A stretch of DNA of 64,000 nucleotides, taken from positions 1,741,194 to 1,805,193 of the forward strand of contig JAVTVJ010000489.1 in assembly GCA_034509425.1 (NCBI GenBank). Direction: 5' to 3'. The notes below the pieces were generated by a model. The model was not told where the DNA came from. It worked only from the letters and a program-made list of their open reading frames with translations, and did no database searches. The DNA comes from Eopsaltria australis. Lineage: Eukaryota > Chordata > Aves > Passeriformes > Petroicidae. The position numbers and the translations under genes are program-made. Of this stretch, positions 1 through 13,523 are shown one piece after another. Position 1 is the first letter of the stretch. Every line of letters begins with the position of its first letter.

Positions 1-3000
1 TTTCCATATGAAAGAGTGGCGAATACGTATTTCTTAATATACGTGGCTAAAGTCTGTATTTCTCACTATATTCCTAAAGACAGCTATGACTGAGTACTGC
101 AGATCCATTTTTTTTACTAATACTCTAAAAATTAACTTAGTTTTTTATTGCATATCCAAGGTCTCTACTTTCACGTAGGTCTTCAGGTACTGTGAAAGAC
201 AGTATACAAAATAGTTCGGTTTTATTCAAATGGGAATACATTTATTAATGCTTTAATCACAACTAGAGTATAAAAATTAAGATTTCAATGCCTTGCCAGA
301 TTTTAGTTAAATATAAAACAATGTTATTGCTTCTTGAAGTGTAAGTTTAATATATTTTCGAGAAGGAATTTGATTGAAGCGTATCACCTTTTGTGTTGAT
401 GACAAATTTCTGGATAACAATTGCATTCCGCTTGGATTTCTCCATTTCTAGGAGGCTTGCTCTGATTTTTTCACCTGGGGTTGTAATGCTTGGGGAGGAG
501 TAAATTGACTTGTAGGTCAATAAAAGTCAAAGCAGTACAAAGGCTTTTATGCCATGCTGTGTTCTTGTAGGCTTTTAAATCCTGTACGTTTTCTATGAAC
601 TGCCATAATGTTGTTATTCTTTAAACAGTAGCTAATCACACAGGATTATGGCTTTTTTAAAGCGTAGTTTTGAATCAGTACTTCTATTTAATTTCGATAT
701 CTGGATTTTCCTTAGGAGCATTCCTAAGTTACACGTTGGTTGCTCATTCATTTCACATCTTCCAAAATAATTTTGGTTCATCCATCAGCTCACAAGACGG
801 GGAGCTCCTTGCATGACAGAGACCTTCCTTTGTTTTAATGCAAGCAGTCTTGCTATGGAATCAGTGGTTTTCTGAAGCAAGAGTTCAGGTTACAGGGAAG
901 GATATATCCAGTTTGCTTGGCGAAATGAGATAGCGAGGTTAGGAGATTTTAATAGCTGATGCAGAGGGGCTGAGGATCCTGTGGTGCCGGTTGTGCCCTC
1001 GTATTTCCCCTTTATCCTTTGAATGTCCTTCTCTCCCCAGCATCTGCCATGTGCTTTCAGCCAGCTCAAAGATTTCCATGTTCCAGCTGCTGTACAGAGC
1101 TGGATCATTTTCCTGCTCGTTCTTCCACCGTTGACCTTTGGGCAAGAAGAAGAAATAAAATGTACCCCTGTAAGATCAAATGCTGCGCTTGGCACTAAAG
1201 AAGAGGAAAGAAAGTTTCCATGAGGAAGCTGAATCCTCTTTCCAGGTTCTGTTCTGAGATAATTGGCCAGGCCACTGTGTTCACCCAGTCGTAATTGGGT
1301 CAAGAGGAGCTGGAGTGCTCGGGCACGTTCTGCCCGTGTGTGTCACTGATGTCAGGGGGTTTAATTTTAACAGGCAACGTTTGTGCTCTCAAGAATGAGG
1401 CTGCTCTAAGAGATCACTGCTCTTCTGGGGTGTCTTGGGGCTCTCGAGAAACCCTTATTGGTTGGGAAAGGAAAACCTCAGGTAGTTCTGAAGCTGTGAA
1501 CACAAATATTGAGAGCAGAGCTTGTTACAAAAGACTCCAACCAACAGGCTGGAGGTGGTAAGAAGAATTAATAAGGTGTTATCCCATGGTTGAAGGATCA
1601 GTTTCCTTTTTCCTCTCTTGCTTTTTGAACTTTCCATAAGCCCTTTGGCCTTTACCATCCTGGTTCACTTTCTCTTCTCAGGAATCAGTGGCTCCTTCCC
1701 TGGTGTCCCATGTACAGCACATCCCATCACTTCTTTTCTGGCTTCTCCTCTTTGCAAATTTGCTTCTTTTGTCCTTGGGATCAACGATCTTTCTGCAACT
1801 GTTGCTTCGCACCTGGTTTTGAGTGAATTAATTTGAGCCTGTGGAGTTAAAATGAAAAGCCAGTAGCAATCACTGTTTTCATTCTAGAAATGATAGTTAT
1901 TTTCATTCCAACAGGTTCTTGTTATATGTTTGCGGTTCTGTGTAGATAATTAGTGTATCAGCCAAGTGGGGGAAACAGAGGACATTTCTCTTGGCTCCAT
2001 AAACGTGTGAAGGGTGGCTGTGCTGGTGTGTGTCTGCTGCAGAGCTCTGTCAGCTATTGACAAGAGAAAATGCAGAAAAAATCCCAATAAAGACAGTACC
2101 TACTTGTTTAGTGATAAGTAAATACCCAACACGTCCCCAGTTTCTGTCTGTATGCAAATATTGCTGCAACAGTAACTTTTCAATAATAAGAAGGATTTGG
2201 GGAGCATTTTTTTCAGAATAGGAGACTCTCTTCAACTTTGATCTGGAAGAACCTATTGTTACCTACAGATGATCAACTCTTCTGCTTTCTGTAATTGTTT
2301 CAATATCTCCAAACACCAGTTCCCACGTGATTATTCTCCCAGTATCAGTGGAAGCAGTTTGCTTGAGGGTATCTGGAGGGTAGAGACAGAGGGAGCCTGG
2401 GAAACATTCAGATGCTGACGATGCTACTGAAGTCACTTCTGTTTTCAGTTTCGAGTAAATAAATTATATTATTCATTTTTTTGTCTTTTACTTCCTTTCC
2501 TTTTCTTAGTAGAAGATCTATTTGGCATCAGAAGAAATGCACTGCTTGCAATACAGGCTTTCTCTGCAGCCAATCTAAATTCTGGAGTTGCAATCTAAAT
2601 ATTTGTTTGTTGTGTTTTAGTTGGAGAGTGGTTCTTGGGCTGCCAGTCAGACTCCTGTAGACAGACAGCCGTTCCCTTTTAGCCTTTCCCAAACAAAAGC
2701 TTTTGGTTGTATTGCAGCACGTTTCATTTACCACCAGTCAGCCCAGGATAATGAACATGACTGTTGATGTAAAGTACTTAAAGTACCAAATATTTGTTGC
2801 AGCACTTGTGTGGTTTTCCTTGGTCGTTGTTCACAGTCTGCTGACTCAGGGCTGCCATGGATTCCATTGATGGGGAATATCTGCTGAAATCAGGGATCTG
2901 GTGGTGGGTCCTATGGAGGCATTCACACTGGGCTTTCACACAGAGTTGCTGTGAAATGGTCAAATGCTACAGCTTCTTATGGAAATACCCAAATCCTTCT

Positions 3001-4707
3001 AATCCACAGAGCTGGTGTTCACTGCACTTGAGTAAGGAGGGGAGCTGTGAGGAGAGTTTGGGCTGCAGCATTGGGATAATCTTTATGTTAAAAATGAGCT
3101 TGTGCTCTGAACTGGAGCAGACAGTGGAGGCTCAGGGTTCCCTCCATCAGGGTGTGGGTCTCCTGGGCACATCCCCTCCCCTGCTCAGGTGAATCCAGTG
3201 TGCCATGTTTGTGCTCCTGTCTCACACTCTGGCTGAGCTGCTGCCTCTCAAGCACCTGTTGATTCAGCTGTGAACATCTGCCACCTCCTCACTTCATGCA
3301 CCCTTCAAAGTGTCCTTGTGCCATAGTGGGTGATCATCTCTGATATCTCCCACGTTTTTCCTCCCCTCTCACTCTTTTCATCAGGACTGAAATTGTATTG
3401 TGAGGAATTTGGGGCGGGAGGTGTGACTTCACTCTCTCTTTTTATGCTTCAGTCAGCCCAGCACTTGAAATATTTAAAGACATTTCTGGAAGCCATACAT
3501 AATAGTGCACAAATTGTCATCTGCTGATTAAAAATGTTAAGTTAACTTAGGAGACAACAGACATTTTGTGCTGTCTACAGTGTATGTAAAAGAGAATGCA
3601 GTTGCCATAGAAACTAGCTCATCACATCATATGAACTCTGAATCTGAGATGGAGTTCTTTCCAGCAAAATGGACTTTCTCTTTCTATAATATGAAATTGA
3701 ATATATCTGGTAGTTATTATGACATTGCAATCAGTGTTTTTATATTCTCCTTTGTTTCATTTTAAATATTGGCAGCTGAGAAGGTGGAGTGTGTAATTTC
3801 TCTTGTCTAGGGGCAGGGTGTAGATCATATGGCAATAATTTTATTTTATACCAGCACTCCTTGTTTAGGAAAAAGTGATTAATTCCTGCATAGATGTTAA
3901 TAAACATAGAATAATTTCTCTGAGAAGAAATGAGATCAGTTTTGCTCATCAGTGAGATGTAAAGGATCTTTATGCCAGGTTTTAACACATCCACTGGGTG
4001 TGGCTTTGCAGGCAGGGTTTGTGTGTGATGGCTGCAAGGAATGATTAACACTAACAGACAATAAGCTGTCCTTGGTGTGAAATCATTTCCCACATTAAAG
4101 TTACATAAAGGAACACTGAAGTCAGAAATGATCAAGTGCAAACAGGTGCATGTACAAACAGGTAGTAACTGCAGCATTTGAGGTGATGTAACGTAATTTC
4201 AAAGCAGAGAAATGCTGTGTTAGTCTGCAGAAATGGTCGACTGACAATAAAATATCTTGATTTTGGTTTGATTGATCTCCTGATCTCCTGATTTGATTGA
4301 AGGAGCTTGAGCTTTCTATGTTAAGATCAGTGTATGGCAAAGCGAGACTGAATTTGCATATTGATATTGCTTCCAATTGTGTCTCAGTCTTCAGAGTGTA
4401 CTTTCTGTGAGATTGGATTGTTCCAAATATGACAACTAAACATATTCACTAAATGTCTGCTGCACAGAGGAGGGAATGCTTGCTCACAACTTTATTAATG
4501 GCTTTTAGTTCTTTCAAAAATTGCATTTTCATGTTACCTTGTGATTTGTTTGAGACAGTTGGTGAATGGAAGGAAGTTGGCTTCCCCTAGTCCATAGAAC
4601 AAGTGCAGCAATTTGGAAAACAGCAGTGCCATCCACTTCAAACATTCCCCTGAGTGCTGAAGGGACATCCTCTAATGGGGGACCAGCATTCATTCTGGAG
4701 TTTTTTT

Positions 4708-5620
4708 CACAGCATCATAGAATAATTTGGGTTGGAAGGACCTCTGGAGGTCACCGTGCCCAACCTCCTGCTCAAAGCAGGTCTGACTTCAAAACCACAT
4801 CATGTTGCTCAGGGCCAAGTCCAGCTGAGTTTTGAAAAACCTGCGCTGGTGGAGATTTCACAGCCTTCTTGAGCCATATGCTCCAGTGCTTTACCAATCC
4901 AGTGTGAAATCCCTTTTCCTGTGTATCCAGCTGGAATATCAGTTGTTAAAATTTGGATCTGTAGGTTCTTGCCCTTCATTCAAGAAGAGTCTACGTCTGT
5001 CTTCTCCACAATTCCTTATGCTCAGTTGAAGACAATAAATCGATTTCTCTTTGGTGTTTAGTTCTCCAGGCTGAATAAAGCTGGTTTGGTGAACTCCCTG
5101 CAGGTGCTGGTGGCCCATTCCTCAGCTTGCAGGGTTTGAGGTCCCTGTGGATGGCAACCTGCTCTCCACACTGGCTGCTTTCCCAGGAAATGCCATCCTC
5201 AGTGTGGCACAGGGTCATTGTGTCCTTCATCCAGAGCAGACGTTCAGCTGTACCGGCCCCATCTGAACTTTGAAAAGTGCCACTTGTTGGCTGATTCTTG
5301 TTTCCTCCTCTTCAAACCCTATGCTCCTGTGAGTGCTCTGTCCACACTGTAGAGAATTCTCTGCTCACACTCTGCTCACCCCTCCAGTCTGTGTCCCTTC
5401 AGTTTGTGTGTCAAAACCTCGCTAAAATCAAGATAAATGACACTGCCACTTCTCCCCTTTCACTGCAGAGGAGAAACACTTTATTCAAACCTGCTTTGCC
5501 CTGCTTACTCCAGGCTGGCTGTTCCTGTTTTATTCCTCCTGTGCCTGGAAATTAATTTCATGGAGTTTTATGCCATCATTTTTCCAGGGATGGAGGTTAG
5601 GATGCCCTGTCTGTGATTTC
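4708..5620 (-). mobile_element. CR1 LINE, long 5'-truncated and degraded copy
   Basis: The left edge reads CACAGCATCATAGAATAATTTGGGTTGGAAGGACCTCTGGAGGTCA across 4708-4752 (quoted in parts here: CATAGAATAATTTGGG, TTGGAAGGACC), the reverse complement of a CR1 3' terminus. Farther right, further CR1 landmarks appear in the expected order: an internal segment near 5120-5170 (GAGGTCCCTGTGGATGGCA), one near 5420-5450 (AAATCAAGATAAATGACA), and TTTCCAGGGATGGAGGTTAGG near 5581-5600. This makes it one of the longer CR1 fragments in the window, at about 0.9 kb. Divergence is heavy, with no intact reverse transcriptase frame, so it is an old, inactive copy. The right boundary is approximate. Confidence 0.85.
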
Positions 5621-6937
5621 CTACTAAGGTGCTATGTATTGCAAATTAAGTAGTTAAATGTCTTAGAGTGTGCTTTTTCTCTCATCCCTTTTCTAAAGAA
5701 AGATTATCCAAAATCAATTTAGTCTCCCTTCATTAGGTCATCAGATGTTAATTCCATTCACTCACTGCCGCCATAAATCAAGTTTTGAACAGTAGTCTGG
5801 CTGTTAAATGATATATATCTTGATAGGAGAGATCCTATGATCTGCTCAGTTCCTCAGTTCAAAGGTATTTTAAATACCAAGTGAAAGAATGAGACACTGG
5901 GCGAGAAATGGTGACAATCTGTAGTTTGGAATGTTAACACCACTTGTTTTGGCAGCGATACTGCTCGTAAAACAATAAGATCCATATGGATGCTAATTTT
6001 CCCAATTTTGAGTAATAAATACAGCCTCTTTATGGTTTAAGTAATGATATTACTCAATACCACTGCAGGGTCCAGTAGACGGTTTCATGATGAGGTAATA
6101 AATAGCGATTTTGGAGAGCTGATTTATTTGTGTTTTTCTTTTATGTGGTTTCTGATGGGGGAAGAAGAAATCCCAGAGCCAGTGCAAAGCCTTGCCCTCT
6201 CCTGTAGCTGACATACTTTGGCTGAAGATATGTCAGCTGAGAAATATGAGCCCATCCATACAGCTCCGCACGCTCCCACATTAAAGAATTATAAAGGAAC
6301 CTTCAAGTGGAAAACCAGTAACAAATTGCAGCTGAGATGCTCGTGGCAAATTGCACTGCCCTGTGTGCCCCACCACTGCTCTGCCTGTTCCTCCCCATGC
6401 TGCTCTAGCCAGGGAGAAAAATGGGAGCCTCCTCTGGTCTTCCTCTGTTCCACAGGAGCTGCGAGGGGGAGAAGCCCCAGGCTCCCCTGGTGGGTTCTCT
6501 GCAGGACTGGGATGATGCTGCTGGCACAGACACAGGGCTGAGTATTTCACCAGTCAAATCTCTGCAGCTGTTTCCCCACCGGCCCAGCCCCGGCATCTGT
6601 AGCAACTCCTCAAAGTCTTTGCTGCCTCAGAAGTCTGGAATTTGCTATCCCATCCCATGGAGGGGCAGCCAAATGCTCTGCACTCTTTCAGCCCTGCTCC
6701 CACCCCAGTGCCGTGCCTGGTGAGTGCTCCGAGCTCCAGGACGCTCAGATCCTGCCCTTCTGAGCTGCTCCAGCCCCTTCCCACCAGAGCACCAACTCTG
6801 GGCACACGGGGTGGGCTGCGGTTTGTCCCCTGCCACTTCTGAGCCATGAGTAACAGAGGTGCCAGCAAGGGGCTCCTGGCTGGGTTCTGGGGATGTGCAA
6901 GCCAGGGAATCTGTTGGACCTGGGTGGTGCAGCTGGC

Positions 6938-7153
6938 TGTGTGCTCTGGGACCAGCTCCTGCAGGGATCCAGCTCAGGAGATCTCATTTCCCATCCCCAG
7001 CTCTGAACTGTGTGCTCTGGGACCAGCTCCTGCAGGGATCCAGCTCAGGAGATCCCATTTCCCATCCCCAGCTCTGAACTGTGTGCTCTGGGACCAGCTC
7101 CTGCAGGGATCCAGCTCAGGAGATCTCATTTCCCATCCCCTGAGCTCTGAACT
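6938..7153. repeat. 71-bp minisatellite, three copies
   Basis: A unit starting TGTGTGCTCTGGGACCAGCT and running through CCTGCAGGGATCCAGCTCAG to CATCCCCAGCTCTGAAC begins at 6938, 7009 and 7080, a 71-bp period. Copies are nearly identical: the second has GATCCCATT where the others have GATCTCATT, and the third carries a TG insertion before AGCTCTGAAC. A degraded partial fourth unit may follow (CTCTGGGCTCTCAGGCAGG). The open frames across it are side effects of the repeat. Confidence 0.95.
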
Positions 7154-8887
7154 CTGGGCTCTCAGGCAGGAGCAGCTGCCCTGGCACAGCCCTGCAGAGC
7201 CCACGTGGTCCTTGGTATCACTCCACACTTCCCATCCTGGTTCATTATCTCTTGTCTTTTCTGCTGCCATTTGGTGTTTCTGTTTTCCCTCACACCCAGA
7301 TAAGAGCAGGGATTTTAGGTTCTGCATTTGGGGATACTCCAGATAGAGGAAACATCGTGAGTCCTCAGCTGAGGGCTCTGGGCTTGTGCTGGCCTCGGAC
7401 ATTCCAGCTCACAGAACTGTGAATGCTTTCTCTGCAATTTGTCTTTTTCTTCTTGGAAACCTTTTCCTTTTTTTTTTTTTTTAAGAAATAAATTAGAAAT
7501 AAAATCCACTATTTTAAAACACAGTGATTATTTTCAGTATGGAGTCAGACAGCAGAGCTGTTCCTTGGCCCAGTCACCTTTGAAGAAATGATTGTCACCT
7601 TACCTGAACAAAAACTGTTTCTCCATTTGAACGAGTGGCAGACTGTGACAGTGATTTAAGGTCTTTAGTGTTGATTTCATGCAAGAAAATATTTTTCACA
7701 GTGTGACTTTAAAGCAGACTTTTTTCCCCCAATTACTCTACATGTTGGCAGCAAATTAGCTTTGAGGGAATATTGTGCACATCACAGTTCTCTGTTGATG
7801 TATTGGGGAGTCATTTTTGGATCTTTTCGCTCAGTCACACCAATGACTGACGGTTGTTCATGTCTTCCCTTTCTGTGGATTTGAAAGACTTCCTTTTGAC
7901 AGGCAGGGTGAGGTGGAAGAAAAAGAAGCCAAAGTACAAGAAATGATTGGCAAAGTGATGATATCATTGAGTGTTCAAAGACTCTGCAAATTGAAGCTTA
8001 TTAAGCTGACATTTTGTCTTCTATTCAGCACTAATTGGAATCATGCCTGGGTGCATGATGTGGAAGGTACTTAATACCTGAGTGTTTATCATGACAAAAT
8101 GACAGGAATCGATGTCAGGGAGGCTGTAGATTTCTGTTTCATGGAGAAAACAATATATTTCAAATTGCAATTACGAATCTTAGAGTAATTTGTACCTGTG
8201 TGTCTGAAAGTCCTCCTAAAATACCGCAAATAAGAAAACTTCACTTTTGACCCCTAAAATATTGGCCTGGTCATGAATATTCTGTTTTCAGGATTTAGAG
8301 TTGTTCTTCAGAGTTCGTAAAATCATCACTAAGGTAGTTTAAGGGGAAAAAACAGCAAGAAAAAGGACAAAGCCCCCTGACACAGTGTTTTTACTTGAAA
8401 CAGATCTGAAAATCCCACGAAGAGTGAACTCCGTCTTCTACACAGGTGATACAGTTCTTCTAAAGTTGTCTCTGACAGCTTGAGTTCTTTTGTAGTCTGT
8501 GCTTTCTGCTGTATTGGCATCTGTAAAATGAATTTAGAAAAGAGAAACAGCGGAGAAAGTGATTTTTGGAAAGGCAGCTGCTGCAAACAGAGAATGCTCT
8601 GGAAGATTTGAAGGAAGCTGCGTGTTCTCCTGCTGTATTTGGTGTCCTTAGGGATTTCTGGGTTGGAGGGCACCTGTGTCCTGGCTGGGATAGCAGCAGG
8701 ACCACTGTGTTACTCTACATCTTCATCTTGGACCTTATAAAATACAGATATTCAGTTAAACCTCTAGTTTAATATAAAATTAGTTTTTATTCAGCAGCAG
8801 ATGTAAACAATAATCTGGTAGATATCATTGTTACCTGAATTGCTGTTTCTAAGGGAGTAGGGATTGGCAATTGCAGAGTAATGTGTT

Positions 8888-8945
8888 TTTAAAAAACCCA
8901 AACAAAACAGAAACAAGCAAAAAACCCACAAACAAACAAAAGGAG
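8888..8945. repeat. A-rich low-complexity tract
   Basis: A run of AAAC, CAAA and AAAACCC-type units without a clear period. It may be the decayed tail of an old retroposon, but no body sequence is recognisable next to it. Confidence 0.7.
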
Positions 8946-11900
8946 AAATGCCACCCCAAACCCAAATCAATGAAGTGTGGATGCTCACAGGAATTACTGG
9001 TCATTAAGTGACTGATGCAGCTGCCTGTGTGTCCCTGTGAACTCCAGCAGTCCTGGAACTAATGAGATGTTGACAAGCAGCAGTTTAGGGGCTGCTGGTA
9101 ATTATTTGTATTGCTGGAATCCTCTCGGGGGTCTGAGCCTATGTTGTGTTAGTGAAAACATGGAACAACAGACAGTTGCTGTCCCTGAGAGCTGATATCA
9201 TAATTGTGCTTGTGGGATGCTGCAAGTGGAGGCAGCAGAAGGTTGGGGACCTGAGATAAACAAGGTCTGTGAGTTGGTTTCTCTGGCATGGCTTGAGCAG
9301 GGAAGCAGAAGACACAGCACACGAGCTGTGAGTGGCTCTAATGACATCAAAAAATGCCCTTCCATGATTTGTCTGTATTCTAAGAGACATCTGAAGTGAG
9401 CTGGCCCCTTGCCATGTCTGCAGTGGCTGCTGCTATCAAAGGGGACTGTAGGGAAAAGGAAGAATGTTTGACTGAGGTGGGAGATGAGCATGTGAAGAAC
9501 ATTTTTGTCTGTTCAAAGTTTGGGAACCCCTGTAATGATTTCCATGCTGGTTGTTCAGCCTACTCAAGTTTAATAATGACTAACTGCAAGCCTCCTGAAG
9601 CTGTGTATGGCACGGGTTTCCTTGTGAGAAAGCAAATTTAAAGAATAATTTGTTATTGTGCCTGTTATCTGCTGGATGCTGTCAGTGGGGAGTGGAGGGA
9701 ACAGGACCCAAGCTGTCAATATACCATTGGTAATATTAGAGAGAAAATTTTAATTTTTTTCCTGCTAAATTCAGTTTGGGATGTGTGAGAGAGTGTGTTT
9801 GTATATATATGTGTGTGTCTGAGAGTGTGTATATGTATTATTGCCCTCTAATGGATAGAGGCTGAATGGCTCAGCTTTGTCTGCTTATACAGGGCTTGTA
9901 GCAAAACGTTATTTTCAGGATGTCTGATATTTCCCATTTCAGAAGAATTTAATAATGTTTATTCAGAATTCTGCTGCATCTTTTGTGAGTAACGTTGCTT
10001 TAGTTTGTGTAATTAATTTGGAATTCTGCAGAAAGTCCCACAGCTTAGAGAAGTGCCTTTTCTTTGTTCTCTGAAGGTTTATTCCAGCTCAACTGTAACT
10101 GCTTGAAATTCAACATTTTATTCTGCTATTTTTACCACAGTGCCAAAATAATAACTGAATTTTGAACAGATTTCTGTACAGTGATGACCTCATGGGCCTT
10201 TTGGATGCGTAGGTCTTGCTCCTTTGCTTTCTTCCATCCAGAGCATCCCTATCCCAACACTCCTGCTGAGCACCCCGGGCATCCAGGACCTGCCCAACTC
10301 CTGAGATGGGGATTGGTGAGGGAATGAGCTCCTCTCTGGTTGATGGGTGTTCCCAGGGGCTGCTCCACCCCATCCTGCTCAGCAGCTTCCTGCCTGCTCC
10401 CACGTGCTGTTTGTTTTCTAGGAAAAGTGGCAAAAGTGTGTAATGTAAGATGAATTCAGACTGAGTTTTCAAATCTACACGAGATTCATGATAAAGTCAA
10501 GTGGTCTAACGATGTGTGGTAGGTTTGGGTTTGTTTTGCTTTTTGAATAAAACTGTCTTTGAAGGTAACTTTGGAATGATTCAAGGAGGAAGCTGCAGGT
10601 TCGTTTGGAATGGGATTACAGTTGTTTGTACTGAGATTAATCCAATTCTCTATGTTCTTTTCAGTGGAATCCTAACACAGCCATGTTTCTTCCAAGCAGG
10701 GCTCTGTTTTCATTCAATAAATATATGTGGAGGAATTCCATTTCAGAATTAGGTTTTTTCTCTCTGCAGCCATATTCTTTTCCTTTTCAAACTTTCCAGT
10801 GCTTGCTATTGCGTTGGGATAACTGTGCAGTGTTTGGGACACACAGCAGAACACCCTGGCTCACGATTTCCTTCATCTCCCACTGCAGATCCATGGAGCA
10901 GTGAGTGTCCAGAGCCACCTCCCTTCCCTCCAGGAGGATCCTGAGGGGGTGTTACAGAGACATTCCTGATGGATATGGATTGCAACAAGCCAAATATTCC
11001 TACTTACGAAATCATGTCAGTGTTCAGAGCAGAACAGCAACTCATTTCACAGAGCTCTGCTGCTCTACCTCCAATCTCTGCACACTTACAGCTGAGCCCA
11101 TCACATTTCTATTTATGATCCAATTACAAGCTGAATGTAGGCTGGGAGAGCAGAAGGAGCAGCACATTAATCAAATTCCCTTGTAATGAGTGTGTTCTCA
11201 TGTGGGTGATGCTCTGAGGTGTGATACAAGGCAGGGCACACAGTGCTGGCTTCTGTCCCTGCCCAGGGCTGGGCTGTCCCTGGGCTGTACCTGCTCAGTT
11301 TGGCAGGCATCCACTAAATGCTGTTGCAGTGATGGCAGAGTTTTTTCCTGGCAGCAAAAGAAATTGTCCCTGTGTTCAGGCTACTACATTTTCCATTCAT
11401 GGGGAAAATAGAAAAAATTTGCATGTGTTAAGAGAGAGATGAAGGATGTTGCAGGAGCATCTTCTCAGCCCAAGATGGGGACTTTATCTGCATTTCTAAA
11501 TATTGGTGTTTTTCTTCTGAACATGATGTTTCCTAGCAATATGCTTTTTTCCTTGGAAAAGTTATTTTCCACTTACAATACATTGGCAGCCATTGTTTGT
11601 ATTGTTCAGGATCAACCCTGGAATTTTTCTAAATGTTATTTTGATTTGATGACTTTGTTCATCAGTGAATTAAGAAAGCTCTGATTGTTTAGGGCACAAG
11701 AAGGGCACAATGCATTAGTGGGTCACATGCTCACTTAATGCATGCACATTGTGGTGGCAGTAGTAATAGCTCCATTAAAGAACAAAAGGTAGCAACACAT
11801 AGAAGCTCTGGATCTGGCCAATCCCCTCAAATTACCATAAATATTTGAGCAATCTGAATAGTTTTGGACTCTGTAGTAAAGCTTTCCTGTTTTTATCTGG

Positions 11901-12462
11901 CACTGAAGGAATGTGGAATAAAGTATTCATTTAACAAAGTATAAAAATATGTGTGCTATGCAGTTATAATCATGTGTCATTAATCAGAAAATACTGCAGA
12001 AACTCTGACAAATTAAAAACACAAGGATGTGTCTGCAAGGGCTTTTTCAGTCATTAAAAAGCTGCTTCACCTCTCAGGCAAACTATTTAATGGCAACTCC
12101 TTGCTCAGTGTACTGACATCTTCAAAGGCTCTGACATCTGTCGGCCTTTGAACTACCATTAAAAAATATTATCCCATTTCCATTCTTTTATGCCCATTTT
12201 TTTAATTATAGTCCTTCTTTCAAGTTAGGAACATGGTTGGTTTAAATGATGCTGTCCTTTCGTTTTCAGCCACCCAGCTGCGGTTTGAATAAATTGATGT
12301 GGAATCAAAGGCGGGACTTTAAAGGGAAAAGGTTTGATGGACTTGGACTCCGAACCAGATGAGGTTTTATGATGAAAAGGGTTTAATCCCAGCACAGGCA
12401 TCGCTTCTATCAGCCGAGCAGTACAAAGCGATTCATATATATAGGTTCACGAGAAATGATCT

Positions 12463-12499
12463 ATTTTTTTTTTTAATTTTATTTTTTTATTTTTTTTTA
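12463..12499. repeat. T-rich low-complexity tract
   Basis: Consecutive T runs broken by AA and A, followed by AACAG. It is acceptor-like, but no plausible exon follows. Confidence 0.8.
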
Positions 12500-13503
12500 A
12501 CAGCACAGATCTCTTCAGGACTTGCAAATGTGGCATTAGCTAATATTCAGAGAGCTGATTTCCTTTCATCCACCAGAAGCTTATGATTATAGTACAGTTC
12601 TCGAATTGGAAATGAGAGCTGCAACACAGATTTAAAGCTCTGCTGTCTGATTTGTATTCAATATACATGTCACTGCGGGACAAGCCAGTCTGGGCCGAGC
12701 TGCTTCAGTGAAGGGAAAAACAGTTTCAGCATCAGAAATTCTGGGGGGGGGTGTGTGGGAAAGGTACCAATTAATTCTTACCTGCTCTACCTGAGTATTG
12801 TGTGGGATACTTGGTGGATTACTCGCATTGCTGAAGCTGTGCAAACAAACCCCGGTGATAACCCTTGTTTCTTTAGCAAACCCTTGTTTCTTTGGCATCT
12901 CTGGCATCAGAGGGAATACTCAGGATTAATCAGTAATGGCTCCTAAAGCAGCCATTTATATGGAAGGCAATGTTTGTTTTTCTGTGCCTGAGTTTCAGGG
13001 AGGTTTAGCAGAGACAGCTCTGCTATTCCTTTCTAGCCATAGCCTTCATTAGGCCTGTGTGTGGGGAAAGCCAAAATCTCTGTCTGACAAGTGCATCAGA
13101 AGCCATTTGTCAAAACCACCACCTCAAGGTATCCAAGAAACAATCTCTCTGCTAGTTCCCTGATCTTTGTGTTAGTAAAAATGTGCTACAAAGTCATGAT
13201 TTCTTATTTTCACAGAGTAAGATTGTGTCCTTCAAAACAGTGATGCTTTCCAGAGAAGGAAAACAGCAGATTTCAAAAGTCTGCAAATTCTGTCCCCTTA
13301 GAAGATTGTGCCTCACTGATGTACAGAAAAGAGCCAGCTCCGTTTGGTGCTCTGCCTCCAGTCAACAGTTTCTCCTTCAAACCCTTCCCACAGCTGAATA
13401 TTCAGTTTAGGAGTAATTGTTCCTGATTTCTTAATGCAATTTTGAGGTTGTGTTTTGGGGTTGTTTTCTTGAGAGAAGAGAGTGGTAAATATAAACATTT
13501 ATA

Positions 13504-13523
13504 AACCCATTTATAAATGGGTT
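13504..13523. repeat. 20-bp perfect palindrome
   Basis: AACCCATTTA is followed directly by its reverse complement TAAATGGGTT, with no spacer. It sits in AT-rich DNA with nearby TTTATAAA repeats and could form a hairpin or cruciform. Confidence 0.9.

Noticed and set aside
8566..8640. Coiled-coil-like reading (MERQLLQTENALEDLKEAA) that could be an upstream CEP112 exon
   Set aside because: There is no pyrimidine tract with AG before it and no good donor after it, and the frame soon becomes non-helical. It does not resemble CEP112 sequence I know.
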